Origin: Brevibacterium senegalense
GTDB taxonomy: Bacteria; Actinomycetota; Actinomycetes; Actinomycetales; Brevibacteriaceae
NCBI RefSeq assembly: GCF_000285835.1
Contig: NZ_HE978603.1
Location: 1-64,000 of the forward strand
Direction: 5' to 3'
DNA: 64,000 bases
In this document: piece by piece, positions 14,611 to 25,282 of the stretch
Numbering within the stretch: the first letter of the stretch is position 1
Layout: each line of letters opens with the position of its first letter
Notes under the pieces: generated by a model
Database searches by the model: none
Told to the model about the DNA's origin: nothing
What the model saw: the letters and a program-made list of their open reading frames with translations, nothing else
Program-made: the position numbers and the translations under genes

Positions 14611-15453
14611 ATGCGCACGTCTCTCACCCTCGCAGCCGCCGTCGCGGCGACCGTCCTCACCCTGAGCGCCTGCGGCGCAGGCGGCGGCGACGAGGAGACC
14701 GTCGGCCAGGAGTCCGACGGCGTCACGACGCTCACTGTCGGCGTCTCGCCCGTGCCCCACGGCGACATCCTCCGCTTCGTCGACGAGAACCTCGCCGAGG
14801 ACGCGGGACTCGACCTCGAGATCAAGGAATTCACCGACTACACGGCGCCCAACAAGGCGCTGGTCGACGGTGACCTCGACGCGAACTACTTCCAGCACCT
14901 CCCGTACTACGAGTCCGAGGTCGAGGGCCAGGGCTACGAGCTCGCCCACTTCGAGGGAGTCCATATCGAACCCTTCGCCCTGTACTCGGAGACGCTCGAG
15001 AACATCGAGGACCTGCCGGACGGTGCGACGATCGGCATCAACAACGATCCCTCCAACCAGGGCCGCGCGCTCGACCTCCTCGCCCAGGCCGGCGTCATCG
15101 GGCTGGCCGACGGGGTCGACGCGGTGACGGCGACGATCCACGACGTCGCGGACAACCCGAAGAACCTCGAGTTCGTCGAGGCGGACGCCGCGCAGCTCGC
15201 TCGCACCCTGGCGGACACCGATGCCTCGGTCATCAACGGCAACAACGCCCTCGAGGCCGGACTCTCCCCGACGGAGGACAGCATCCTCGTCGAGGACGGC
15301 GAGGGCAACCCGTACTCGAACTTCCTGGCCGTCCGCGCCGGCGACGAGACGAACGAGGCGATCATCGCCCTCGACGATCTGCTGCACTCCGACGAGGTCA
15401 AGCAGTACATCGAGGACACGTGGTCGGACGGCGCGGTGCTGCCGGCCTTCTGA
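14611..15453 (+). CDS. metQ: Methionine-binding lipoprotein
   Basis: The extracellular substrate-binding lipoprotein; 280 residues. A signal peptide of about 20 residues ends in the lipobox LSAC, predicting lipidation of the cysteine near residue 21. The NlpA/MetQ fold follows, with the family element ALVDGDLDANYFQHLPY. The start is ATG at 14611 behind AAGGAG. It ends the metNIQ operon at a strong bidirectional terminator. Confidence 0.95.
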   Translation: MRTSLTLAAAVAATVLTLSACGAGGGDEETVGQESDGVTTLTVGVSPVPHGDILRFVDENLAEDAGLDLEIKEFTDYTAPNKALVDGDLDANYFQHLPYYESEVEGQGYELAHFEGVHIEPFALYSETLENIEDLPDGATIGINNDPSNQGRALDLLAQAGVIGLADGVDAVTATIHDVADNPKNLEFVEADAAQLARTLADTDASVINGNNALEAGLSPTEDSILVEDGEGNPYSNFLAVRAGDETNEAIIALDDLLHSDEVKQYIEDTWSDGAVLPAF

Positions 15454-15467
15454 TCCGCTCTCCCCAC

Positions 15468-15515
15468 GCACGAGGGGTCCTGATCCACCATGAGGTGGAG
15501 CAGGACCCCTCGTGC
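15468..15515. terminator. Bidirectional terminator between metQ and the ubiB-like gene
   Basis: A perfect 15-bp stem (GCACGAGGGGTCCTG and its complement) with a second 6-bp stem, TCCACC/GGTGGA, stacked in the loop. It lies between two convergent genes and can serve both. Confidence 0.8.
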
Positions 15516-15532
15516 ATCTGCGTGCGAGTCCG

Positions 15533-17569
15533 TCAGCGCTGATCGGGCGGTGCGAGTGCGTCGGCCCGGCGGTCCCGCAGCGCGGGTGCGAGGACGATCG
15601 CGGCGAGGACCATCCCCCCCAGTAAGACCCAGGCCCCGAAGTACGTGAAGATCGTGAGACCCTCCGCCAGCGGCGGACCGAAGTCGAAGGCCATCATGAT
15701 GACACCGGCGAGGACGAGAGCCGTCGCGAGGACGACCTGGACGAGCTGGTCGACGACCGTGCGCACGAGTGTGCGGATGAGGTCGATGTTGAGTCCGCTC
15801 GTGCCGATGTCCAGCGTCCCGTCCTGCAGGTGCTTGACGACGCGCGAGAGCTCGACGGGGAAGTTCGCGATGACGGGGCCGGTCGAGTTCGCGTACAGCA
15901 TCGCGCTGCGCAGCGAGTCCCGCATGTTCCGCGACTCCGCGAGCAGCATCCGGCCGTGGGAGCGCACGAGTCCCAGGAGGTCAGCCGTGGGGTCGAGCCG
16001 CCGCAGGCTGTCCTCGAGGGTCGTGATCGCGCGGAACGCCTGGGCGACCGCCGACGGCATCGTGAACCCGTGGTCGAGGATGAAGGAGAGCAGCTCGCGG
16101 AAGAAGCCCGAGGCCGCTCCCCCGTCCGTGCCGGCCGTCGCCGAGGCGACCCCGCCGTCGTACTTGAGCATGATCTGTCCGATCTCGCGCTGCACGTTGC
16201 GCAGGTCCATCCCGGACTGGACTCCGAAGAGGTCGATGACCGCGTTCGTCGCCGCCAGCGAGTTCTGCTGCTCGAAGGCGAGGAGCAGTTGGAGGACGTC
16301 GTGCCGGTCGCGCGAGTCGAGGCGGCCCACGGCGCCGAAGTCGATGAGGCCGATCCGCGCGGAGTCGGAGATCATGATGTTGCCGGCATGCAGATCGGAG
16401 TGGAAGACGCCGGACTCCAGCATCTGCCGGGCGACGACGAGGAACAGCTGTTCCGCCATCTCCCGGCGCGCGATCGTCGAGAGGCCTCCCAGGACCTCCT
16501 CGCCGCGCGCCAGCGGGCGGCCGGGCATCCGCTCCATGACGATGACCTGCCGCCCGGACAGCTCCTCGTGGACGACGGGGATGCGCACGAGTGCGGTCGG
16601 CCGCGACTCGAGGTCCTCGCGCATCGCACGCGTCTGCCGGATCTCGCCGCGGTAGTCGAGCTCCTCCGCGAGCGAGTCGAGGAAGCCGCGGACGATGGTC
16701 GTGAGGCCGATGCCGCGGGCCCACGACGCGGTCCGCTCGAACCGCTCGGCGAGCACCATGATGATGTCCGAGTCCGCACGCACCTGCCTGCGCAGGTTGG
16801 GGCGCTGGACCTTGACGACGACCTCCTTGCCGCTGTGGAGGACCGCCCGGTGGACCTGCGCGACGGAGGCTGCGGCGAGCGGCTTCTCGTCGAACTCGCG
16901 GCACACGTCTTCGATCGTGCGTCCCCACGCGCGCTCGAGCTCCGGCCGCACGACGGACAGCGGCACGGGCGGGACGTCCGACTGGAGGGCGGAGAACTCC
17001 TCGACGAACTCCGCCGGGATCATGTCCGCCCGGGTCGCGACGAACTGCCCCAGCTTCACGAAGGTGACGCCCGCGGCCGCGAGCGCCTGTGCAGCGGCGT
17101 GTGCGACCTCGCGCATCGACACGCGCAGGGTCGTGGGGATCCGCGGTCGCAGATACTGGCGCAGGCCGAAGCGGATGAGGAGGTTCTGGATCTCGCCTAT
17201 CCGGCGGACGCGGCGGTACCAGGTGGGCAACCGCGCGGCCGTCCGCGCAGCCTGCGAGAACGACCCGGAGGGCAGGACGAGCTCGATCGCGAGCATGACG
17301 TACAGCTGGATGGCGATGAACCAGCTGAAGATGAGCAGGAAGACCATGACGGCCGGGAAGCTCATCCCCAGGAACGGGACCGTCCCCCGCTGGACTATCT
17401 GCAGCATGTCGAATGCCTGGAGGGTCACGGGCCAGATCGAGAGGCCCATGACGACGGAGACGACGGTGTTGCGCAGCGCGCCCGTGCCCACGGAGATGAG
17501 GCGACGGACGAAGACCCCGACGATGAGTGCATTGGCGAGGCCCAGCACGATCGTCCAGAAGATGTCCAC
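15533..17569 (-). CDS. ABC1/UbiB family atypical protein kinase-like protein
   Basis: A 678-residue membrane-associated member of the ABC1/UbiB/ADCK family. Kinase-like motifs can be traced: the VAT-R-type N-lobe KLGQFVATRADMIP, the lysine in VVVKVQRPN, the catalytic-loop HSDLHAGNIM and the metal-binding LIDFGAVGRLD. About four hydrophobic segments at the N-terminus (residues 1-100) and two at the C-terminus (from about 610) anchor it. In ubiquinone users the family supports ring hydroxylation. Here, in a probably menaquinone-using actinobacterium, its role is unclear and may be lipid or quinone handling. Confidence 0.9.
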   Translation of the reverse strand: MDIFWTIVLGLANALIVGVFVRRLISVGTGALRNTVVSVVMGLSIWPVTLQAFDMLQIVQRGTVPFLGMSFPAVMVFLLIFSWFIAIQLYVMLAIELVLPSGSFSQAARTAARLPTWYRRVRRIGEIQNLLIRFGLRQYLRPRIPTTLRVSMREVAHAAAQALAAAGVTFVKLGQFVATRADMIPAEFVEEFSALQSDVPPVPLSVVRPELERAWGRTIEDVCREFDEKPLAAASVAQVHRAVLHSGKEVVVKVQRPNLRRQVRADSDIIMVLAERFERTASWARGIGLTTIVRGFLDSLAEELDYRGEIRQTRAMREDLESRPTALVRIPVVHEELSGRQVIVMERMPGRPLARGEEVLGGLSTIARREMAEQLFLVVARQMLESGVFHSDLHAGNIMISDSARIGLIDFGAVGRLDSRDRHDVLQLLLAFEQQNSLAATNAVIDLFGVQSGMDLRNVQREIGQIMLKYDGGVASATAGTDGGAASGFFRELLSFILDHGFTMPSAVAQAFRAITTLEDSLRRLDPTADLLGLVRSHGRMLLAESRNMRDSLRSAMLYANSTGPVIANFPVELSRVVKHLQDGTLDIGTSGLNIDLIRTLVRTVVDQLVQVVLATALVLAGVIMMAFDFGPPLAEGLTIFTYFGAWVLLGGMVLAAIVLAPALRDRRADALAPPDQR

Positions 17570-17614
17570 GGGTCTCCTCTCCTCGGCAGGGGTAAGCGCG
17601 GGGGCGCGGCAAGA

Positions 17615-18478
17615 CTAGCGCATGCGCATGTCGAGTGTGCGGAAGCCATCTCCCGTGACGAGGGACTGCGTCCGCTGCTCGAGGGATGCCGGCGTGTCGA
17701 CGCCCGCACGGACATAGCGACCGGTCCACGCGTCCAGCTCTCCCGAGGCCAGCGCGACCGCGAGGTCCGCGACCTCCTGCAGGTCCGTCCAGTCCGCACC
17801 GGTCCGGTGGTCGTGCATCGGCATCGAACGGGTCATGTCAGATTCGACGACGCCGGGCGACATCTCGAAGACGCGCAGACCGCGGTCGTGCCCGTAGTGA
17901 ACGAGCGACTCGGCGATCCGGAACAGTCCGGTCTTCGCGGCGGAGTACGCCGGGTGCGCGGGAGTGCCCTGCGCTCCGGAGCCGGAGTTCAGGTCGATGA
18001 TCCGCACGGGTGCACCCGTCGACTCCGCCGCGGCCAGCAGCTGCGGCAGCAGGGCGCGGATCACGCGGATCGGACCGGTGAGGTTCGTGTCGACGACGGC
18101 GGCGAGGTCCTCCGCGTCCGCCTCCCAGAGCGGACCCTCCGTCGCCTCGACGAGACCCGCGTTGTTCACGAGCGTCCGCAGGGGCGTCCCCCACTGCTGC
18201 GCGAGCGCCTCGACGGACCGGGCGAAGGCCTCGACGGAGGCGGAGTCCGTCACGTCGAGGGCGACGCCCTCGATGCGTCCCGCGCCGGCCTCCGCGGCGA
18301 TTTCGAGCGCCGCGGCCCGCGCGCTCTGCGCGCTGCGGCCGGTGAGGAGCACCGGATGCCCGGCGGCGGCGAGGCCTCGGGTGAGGGCGCGGCCGATGCC
18401 TCGCGTCCCGCCCGTGACGATCGCCAGGCCGGACGCGGGGTCGACCGGAGGAACGGTCGATGCGACGGTGTCGCTCAT
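17615..18478 (-). CDS. Short-chain dehydrogenase/reductase
   Basis: A classical SDR of 287 residues. The cofactor loop TGGTRGIGRA is near residue 23, the structural NNAG motif near 112, and the active-site YxxxK is YSAAK, preceded by serine in LNSGSGAQG. The substrate cannot be read from the sequence. It starts at ATG 18478, overlapping the pheT stop as ATGA, so it is translated with pheST, an unexpected partner. There is no ribosome-binding site independent of pheT coding sequence. Confidence 0.92.
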   Translation of the reverse strand: MSDTVASTVPPVDPASGLAIVTGGTRGIGRALTRGLAAAGHPVLLTGRSAQSARAAALEIAAEAGAGRIEGVALDVTDSASVEAFARSVEALAQQWGTPLRTLVNNAGLVEATEGPLWEADAEDLAAVVDTNLTGPIRVIRALLPQLLAAAESTGAPVRIIDLNSGSGAQGTPAHPAYSAAKTGLFRIAESLVHYGHDRGLRVFEMSPGVVESDMTRSMPMHDHRTGADWTDLQEVADLAVALASGELDAWTGRYVRAGVDTPASLEQRTQSLVTGDGFRTLDMRMR

Positions 18479-21008
18479 GAGCGGACCTCCGCGCCGTGGG
18501 CGGACGCTGCGGCCTGCGTCGCCGCCTCGCGCAGGGCGGAGGCCTCGTCCGCGGTGAGGGTGCGGTCGGCTGCGCGGAAGGTCATTCGCAGTGCCACCGA
18601 CTTCCGGCCCTCCGGGACCTGGTCGCCCGTGTACACGTCGAACACCTCGAGGAGCTCCAGCTCGGAGCCTGCCGCCTCGCGCAGCGTGGCCATGAGCGTG
18701 CTCGCGGGCAGCTCCGCGTCGACGACGAGTGCGACGTCCTGACGCGACACCGGGTAGGTGGACAGCGCACCGGACCAGGTCCGGCGGTCCTCCTGGGCGA
18801 TCAGCGCGTCGAGGTCGATCTCGAAGGCGACGGTCCGCGCGGGCAGGCCGAGGTTCTCGCACACCTTCGGATGCAGTTCGCCCGCGTGCCCCAGCTCGGA
18901 GCCGTCGGCCAGGACGAAGCGGGCGCAACGGCCCGGGTGCCAGGGTGCGAACGCCGCGGCCTCGGCGCGCACCGTCTGCCCGTTGGCCGTCGCGATGCGG
19001 TGGACGAGGTCGATGGCGTCCTGCGCGTCCGCGCGGCGGCCCGCGGAGGCGGGTCCGGACAGCTCGGCGTGCCCGGCGAGGACGCCGGCGACGTGGAACG
19101 GCTGGGCGGGGACCGAGGACCGGATGGCCTCGAGCTCCGCGGCCTCCGGGTGATGACCCGGTGCGAAGTGCGCGGCCTCTTCGGGCTGCGGAAGGCCGCC
19201 GACCGTCACGAGGCCCGCCTCGAAGACGGCGACGTCCTTGAAACCGCGTCCGCTGTTGCGCACGACGGCGTCGAGCAGCGTGCCCAGCAGATGTGACCGC
19301 ATGTAGGGACGGTCCTCGCCCAGCGGGTTCGCGAGCCGGACGAGCCTGCGGCGCGGATCGTCCGCGGGGATGAGGAGCGCGTCCGCACGGTCGAGGGAGG
19401 TGAACGGGTAGGTGAGCACTTCGCTGAGGCCGCGGTTCGCGAGCAGGTTCGAGACGCGACGGCGCGTGCGCTGCGCGGGTGTGAGACCGGCGCCGCCGGG
19501 CGCCTGCGGCTGCACCGAGGGGATCTCCTCGTAGCCGCCGGCGCGGACGACCTCCTCGACGAGATCGACGTCCGAGGTGAGGTCGGAGCGCCACGTCGGG
19601 ACGGTCACCCGCAGGACGGGACCGTCCTGCGCATCCGTCTCGACGACCTCGGTCGAGGCGCCCACAGCGGCGAGCAGCTCGACGACGCGGTCGACGGAGT
19701 AGTCGACGCCCACGCGTGCGGACGGAAGCCCCGCGGACATCTCGACGATGCGGGGAGCGGGCGCTTCGCCCTCAACCGTCGCGTCCGGGCTGAGCGTGCC
19801 GCCGGCGAGCTCGACGAGGAGGTTCGCGGCACGGCGCGCTGCGGCCGGACCCAGTGCGGGGTCGACTCCGCGCTCGAAGCGGCGCGCCGCCTCGCTGGGC
19901 AGCTTGTGGCGCCGTGCGGTGCGAGCGATCGAGATGGGGTCGAAGTGCGCGGCCTCGAGCACGACGTCGCGCGTGGACTCCGTCACCTCGAGGGCTGCAG
20001 ATCCCATGACGCCGGCGAGGCCGATGATGCGGGAGGCTGCAGCGCCGTCGCCCGCGTCCGTGATGAGGAGGTCCTCCGGATGGAGGGTGCGCGTGACGTC
20101 GTCGAGCGTCACGAGGGTCTCGCGGGCGCGTGCCCGGCGCACCGTGATGGGGCCCGCGAGCTTCTGCGCGTCGTACGCGTGCAGCGGCTGTCCCAGTTCG
20201 AGCATCACGTAGTTCGTGACGTCGACGGTCAGGCTGATGGGGCGCATGCCCGCCTCGAGGAGGCGGCGCGCCATCCAGAACGGCGTGCGCACAGAGGGGT
20301 CGATGCCCGTGACGGTGAGCGCCGTGAACCGCGAGCAGCCGGGCTCACCGTGGATCGGCGCCGCGTCGTCCAGATCGACGGGGAACCCGTCCGCCGTGGG
20401 CGCGTCGACATCGATCTGCGCGGGGTCGGTGAAGTCCTGGCCCTTGAGCATCGCGAACTCGCGGGCGATGCCGCGCATGCTCAGCTGATAGCCGCGGTCC
20501 GGGGTGACGTTGACGTCGAGGGTCACCCGGTCGAGGCCCAGGAGCTCGATCGCGTCGTCACCGGGTTCGCCGGTCAGTCCCAGGGCGGAGAGCACGATGA
20601 TGCCGTCGTGGTCGTCGCCCAGGCCCAGCTCGCGCTGCGAGCAGATCATGCCATCGGACACGTGGCCGTAGGTCCTGCGCGCCGCGATCGCGAAGTCGCC
20701 CGGCAGGACGGCTCCCGGCAGCGCCGCGACGACGAGGTCGCCGGGTCCGAAGTTATGGGCGCCGCAGACGATGCCGCGCGGCTGCTCCTCGCCCACGTCG
20801 ACGCTGCACCAGTTGACGGTCTTGCCGTTCGAGTGCTCCTCGGGCTCCGCGGTGAGGACCCGGCCGACGACGAGGGGACCGGTCGTCTGGGGACCGAAGA
20901 ACTCCTCCTCCTCGAGGCCGATGCCCGCGAGCTCCGCGGCGAGGACGTGTGCGTCGTCGACCGCTGAGAGGTCGACGAGGTCGGACAGCCATTCGAGGGG
21001 GACGCGCA

Positions 21009-21009
<1 letters not shown>
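18475..21009 (-). CDS. pheT: Phenylalanyl-tRNA synthetase beta subunit
   Basis: The large subunit of the (alpha-beta)2 PheRS; 844 residues. From the N-terminus the order is a tRNA-binding EMAP-like domain (from about 40), B3/B4 editing region (about 210-390), B5 domains, catalytic-like core and a C-terminal FDX-ACB anticodon domain ending near SVALRMTFRAADRTLT. The ATG at 21009 shares its A with the TGA of pheS, a 1-base overlap that couples equal synthesis of the subunits. The stop overlaps the SDR gene. Confidence 0.96.
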
Positions 21010-22166
<1,157 letters not shown>

Positions 22167-22195
22167 GCGCCGCGGCGGACGGGCTCCCGTCGCGG

Positions 22196-23101
22196 TCACG
22201 CCTGCTGGACGCGGGCGGACTCGTAGATGCAGATGCTCGCCGCGGTGGCGAGATTGAGGCTCTCCGCACGACCGTAGAGCGGGATCGCGACCGCGCCGTC
22301 GCACAGCGCGCGGTCGGACTCCGGGAGGCCCCACGCTTCGTTGCCGAAGACCCAGGCGGTGCGCGCTGCCAGGTCGAGTCCGGTCTCCCACGGCGCATGG
22401 AGATCGTGTGCGGGCGGGTGCGCGTCCGCAGCGAGGACCTGGAGTCCGCGGGCCCGCGCGAGCTCGGTGACCTCGGACAGTCCCACCCCGGTGACGACGG
22501 GGATGTGGAAGAGCGAACCGGCCGTCGACCGCACGGTCTTCGGGTTGTAGACGTCCACACTCGAGGAGGTGACCACGACGGCATCGGCGCCCGCGGCGTC
22601 CGCGACCCGCAGGGCGGTGCCCGCATTGCCGGGATCCCGCACCTGGGAGAGGACGACGAGCAGCGTCGTCTCCGTGTGCACGACGTCCGTGAGCGGCACG
22701 TCGAGGTGTTCGACGACGGCGACGATGCCCTGGGAGGCGACGGTGTCGGTGAGGTGCGCGAGGACCTCGGGCACGGCCTGCCGGATGCGGATGCGTGCCG
22801 CCGTCGCCAGCTCGAGGAGATCCGGGTTCCTGTCCGCGGCCTCGGCGGTGGCCCAGACGTCCAGGAGTGCACCGTCGGACCGGAGGATCGTCGCGTCCTC
22901 ACCCTTGCTCGGCAGGGTCGCCGGGGCCGGAGCCAGCTCGCCGTGGCGCACGAGCGCCTCGCGGACCGCCTGGGGGCCCTCGACGAGGAAGCGGCGGGCC
23001 TTCGTCCGCCAGGCGCGCCGCGAGAGCTTCGCCGCCTCCCTGATGCGGGGCGTATCGGTGCGCGTGACGACGGGGCCGGTGAGGCCGGGGTGGAGGTCCA
23101 T
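22196..23101 (-). CDS. SpoU/TrmH family 23S rRNA or tRNA 2'-O-methyltransferase
   Basis: A 301-residue SPOUT-class RNA methylase. The N-terminal substrate-binding segment contains the RFLVEGPQAVREA element. The C-terminal SPOUT knot has the three usual motifs: QVRDPGNAGTALR, WVFGNEAWGLP and IPLYGRAESLNLATAASI. In actinobacteria this gene commonly follows rplT, as here, so a 23S rRNA ribose target (TsnR/RlmB-like) is likely, but the precise nucleotide is not determinable. ATG start at 23101, downstream of the rplT terminator. Confidence 0.93.
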   Translation of the reverse strand: MDLHPGLTGPVVTRTDTPRIREAAKLSRRAWRTKARRFLVEGPQAVREALVRHGELAPAPATLPSKGEDATILRSDGALLDVWATAEAADRNPDLLELATAARIRIRQAVPEVLAHLTDTVASQGIVAVVEHLDVPLTDVVHTETTLLVVLSQVRDPGNAGTALRVADAAGADAVVVTSSSVDVYNPKTVRSTAGSLFHIPVVTGVGLSEVTELARARGLQVLAADAHPPAHDLHAPWETGLDLAARTAWVFGNEAWGLPESDRALCDGAVAIPLYGRAESLNLATAASICIYESARVQQA

Positions 23102-23131
23102 GAGCTCAGCCTACCCAGGCGGACAGACGAA

Positions 23132-23171
23132 CGGCGGGGCCGCACGATCCGTGGATCGTGCGGCCCCGCCG
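23132..23171 (-). terminator. Strong terminator after rplT
   Basis: An 18-bp perfect stem (CGGCGGGGCCGCACGATC and its complement) with a 4-base loop follows the infC-rpmI-rplT operon, 33 bases after the rplT stop codon. Confidence 0.85.
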
Positions 23172-23203
23172 AAGGTGCCTCCCGGGTGCGGGAGACGCGC
23201 AGG

Positions 23204-23593
23204 TCAGGCTGCGGAGGTCTTGGGTGCGTTCACATCCGAGGGGAGCGCGTCCTTGGCGACCTTGACGAGCGTCGCGAACGTCGCCTGGTCGTTGACGGCC
23301 AGCTCGGCCAGCATGCGGCGATCGACCTCGACGCCGGCGGCCTTGAGACCCTGGATGAAGCGGTTGTACGTCATGCCGTTGGCGCGCGCGCCGGCATTGA
23401 TGCGCTGGATCCAGAGACGACGGAAGTCGCCCTTCCGCGCACGACGGTCGCGGTAGCTGTAGACCAGCGAGTGGATGACCTGTTCCTTGGCCTTGCGGTA
23501 CAGGCGCGAACGCTGTCCGCGGTAGCCGCTCGCCCGGTCCAGGACGACCCGGCGCTTCTTCTTGGCGTTGACCGCCCTCTTCACACGTGCCAC
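23204..23593 (-). CDS. rplT: 50S ribosomal protein L20
   Basis: L20, 129 residues, binds 23S rRNA early in 50S assembly. Sequence landmarks are [15 protein letters not shown] at the N-terminus, the [19 protein letters not shown] block and [20 protein letters not shown]. The final ~10 residues extend past the usual end. It is the last gene of the infC-rpmI-rplT operon; in other bacteria L20 feeds back on this operon, but no L20-binding mimic is evident here. Confidence 0.98.
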   Translation of the reverse strand: MARVKRAVNAKKKRRVVLDRASGYRGQRSRLYRKAKEQVIHSLVYSYRDRRARKGDFRRLWIQRINAGARANGMTYNRFIQGLKAAGVEVDRRMLAELAVNDQATFATLVKVAKDALPSDVNAPKTSAA

Positions 23594-23702
23594 GTGTACT
23601 CCTTGTGGATTCAGCCGCGGTGGCGCGGCCCTGGTGCGGCGGCATCACGGTGCCCGTGGGGCTGCCCGGTGATGCGGCCTCGAATGTCTGCTGTCCGGCG
23701 GA

Positions 23703-23900
23703 TCAGCGCTTGCCGAGGAGCTTGAGGCCCTTGGCCCGGTCGCCCCCCGTCAGCACCTGGTCCATCGAGATCCGGCGCTTGCGGCGCGAGGACTTGTGCT
23801 CGGCGAGGTGGCGCTTGTTGACGCCCTCGCGCATGACCTTGCCGCTGCCGGTGAGGCGCAGACGCTTCTTGGCGCCGCTGTGGGTCTTCTGCTTCGGCAT
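23703..23900 (-). CDS. rpmI: 50S ribosomal protein L35
   Basis: L35, 65 residues, highly basic, starting [15 protein letters not shown], as in all bacteria. It lies 40 bases after infC and 109 bases before rplT. The rpmI-rplT gap contains partly complementary GCATCAC/GTGATGC segments but no clear terminator. Confidence 0.98.
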   Translation of the reverse strand: MPKQKTHSGAKKRLRLTGSGKVMREGVNKRHLAEHKSSRRKRRISMDQVLTGGDRAKGLKLLGKR

Positions 23901-23940
23901 GGTGCCGTTCTCCTTACATCGTGTCGTCAGACGGGGCGGA

Positions 23941-24588
23941 TCAGGAATCCTGCTCGGAGCGCTGCTCCTCGCGGACCTGCGCCTTCGCCTGTGCTTCGCG
24001 GTCGCGGCGGGACTTGACCTCCGCACGCGTGCCCTTCGATCCGGCGGACGCTTCGCGCGACTCCGCCTTCGCATCGGCCTTGGACTTCGTGGGTGCGATG
24101 ACCATGACCATATTGCGGCCATCGACCCGGGGGGACGACTCGACCGTGCCCAGTTCGGACACGTCCTCCGCGAGTCGGTTGAGGAGGCGCACGCCCATCT
24201 CCGGTCGCGACTGCTCGCGACCGCGGAACATGATCATGACCTTGACCTTGTCACCGCCCGTGAGGAACCGCGTGACGTGGCCCTTCTTGGTCTCGTAGTC
24301 GTGCTCATCGATCTTGAGCCGGAAACGGATCTCCTTGAGAGCCGTGTTGGCCTGGTTCTTGCGGGCTTCGCGCGCCTTCTGCGCAGACTCGTACTTGAAC
24401 TTGCCGAAGTCCATGAGCTTGGCGACGGGGGGCTTGGCCTGCGGTGCCACCTCGACGAGATCGAGGTCCGCTTCACGGGCGAGGTCAAGGGCCTTGCGCA
24501 TTGCGACGATGCCCACCTGCTCCCCGTTGGGTCCGACGAGGCGGACTTCCGGGACCCGGATCTTGTCGTTGATACGTGGCTCGCTGAT
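23941..24588 (-). CDS. infC: Translation initiation factor IF-3
   Basis: IF-3 binds the 30S subunit and checks start-codon and initiator-tRNA pairing; 215 residues. The N-domain begins [16 protein letters not shown], a linker follows, and the C-domain includes [17 protein letters not shown] and [10 protein letters not shown] charged tail of about 45 residues ([14 protein letters not shown]... to the end) exceeds the E. coli protein. The start codon is ATC at 24588: AAGGAG lies six bases upstream, and no ATG, GTG or TTG fits the conserved N-terminus. This is the family's classic rare-start arrangement, which lets IF-3 limit its own synthesis. The frame remains open upstream to 24801 but without conservation. 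Confidence 0.95.
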   Translation of the reverse strand: MSEPRINDKIRVPEVRLVGPNGEQVGIVAMRKALDLAREADLDLVEVAPQAKPPVAKLMDFGKFKYESAQKAREARKNQANTALKEIRFRLKIDEHDYETKKGHVTRFLTGGDKVKVMIMFRGREQSRPEMGVRLLNRLAEDVSELGTVESSPRVDGRNMVMVIAPTKSKADAKAESREASAGSKGTRAEVKSRRDREAQAKAQVREEQRSEQDS

Positions 24589-24600
24589 GTGCTGCTCCTT
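24586..24600 (-). promoter_or_regulatory. infC: Ribosome-binding site and ATC start of infC
   Basis: AAGGAG (24595-24600), six bases, then ATC (24586-24588) followed by AGC GAG CCA CGT. The spacing is ideal and fixes the non-canonical start. Confidence 0.85.
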
Positions 24601-24638
24601 CTCGACTGAAGATGATCTGCGGCGGTCGAGAACGGAAG

Positions 24639-24669
24639 AAGGCCCCGACTGCCGATGCAGAGGGGCCTT
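24639..24669 (-). promoter_or_regulatory. infC leader hairpin (possible attenuator)
   Basis: An 8-bp stem (AAGGCCCC / GGGGCCTT) carries a stacked 4-bp stem CTGC/GCAG with a CGAT-type tetraloop, separated by a small bulge. Downstream bases read CTTCCGTTCTC, moderately pyrimidine-rich. It lies 51 bases before the infC start codon, where a leader attenuator would be expected. Confidence 0.6.
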
Positions 24670-24804
24670 GGATGCTCCGCAGCGGACGACCGACCGGGGG
24701 TCGACCGTCACTGCTCGATGCGGCGGGTGAGACCGCATCGAAAGGTACCCGATCGCCGTGAGCGATCCAGGTGGGAGCTCGAAGCCCCTCTTCGCACGCA
24801 TCCG

Positions 24805-24810
24805 ATCATA
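24805..24810 (-). promoter_or_regulatory. Candidate -10 box of the infC operon
   Basis: TATGAT on the minus strand about 220 bases upstream of infC, giving a leader that contains the hairpin at 24639-24669. No consensus -35 box. Confidence 0.4.
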
Positions 24811-24859
24811 CGCGAGTTCCCCCAGAAGTGCACATCAGCGGTGTGGGAGACTGGAGGGC

Positions 24860-25273
24860 ATGACCCAGACGCATTCCTTCAGCTTCGATCCCGACGCCGC
24901 GGCGTCCGCCTCGCCCGCCGGTCAAGACGACACGACTGCGCAAGCGGTCCGCGACATCTCCGAGGTGCCGGCCGTCGAGGTCATCTCGACCGCCGCGATC
25001 CACCTCATGAGCGCCGCCGCGGTCAAGCTGGGTCTCAGCGAGGACACGGACTCGGAGCGGGCGGAGGATCTCATCGATCTGGACGAGGCGCGGAAGTTGA
25101 TCACGGCGCTGGCGGGTCTCATCACTGCCGGCGCACCGGAGGTGGGCGACCAGCACGCCCGCCCGCTGCGCGACGGGCTGCGGTCTCTCCAGCTCGCGTT
25201 CCGCGAGGCGTCTGCGATCCCCGACGAGCCCGGCAAGGGGCCCGGGGAGAAGTACACCGGCCCGGTCCGCTGA
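24860..25273 (+). CDS. DUF1844 domain-containing protein
   Basis: A 137-residue soluble protein of the DUF1844 family, function unknown. The conserved core reads VEVISTAAIHLMSAAAVKLGL and DEARKLITALAGLIT, predicted to be helical. Members are common next to infC in actinobacteria, as here, divergently. The start is ATG at 24860. GGAGG lies only two to three bases upstream, and GAGACT ends seven bases before the ATG, so translation may be leaderless. The C-terminal tail (from ~115) is Gly/Pro-rich. Confidence 0.88.
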   Translation: MTQTHSFSFDPDAAASASPAGQDDTTAQAVRDISEVPAVEVISTAAIHLMSAAAVKLGLSEDTDSERAEDLIDLDEARKLITALAGLITAGAPEVGDQHARPLRDGLRSLQLAFREASAIPDEPGKGPGEKYTGPVR

Positions 25274-25282
25274 GCAGCGAGC

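Noticed and set aside
15830-18742. Very long open frame (970 codons) on the plus strand opposite the ubiB-like and SDR genes
   Set aside because: It is antisense to clearly conserved genes and is the expected GC-rich shadow. The same holds for the 1398-codon frame at 43675-47871 opposite ftsK and pgsA.
24589-24801. 71-residue N-terminal extension of IF-3 from ATG 24801
   Set aside because: No conservation with IF-3, it runs through the leader hairpin, and AAGGAG plus ATC gives the conserved start.
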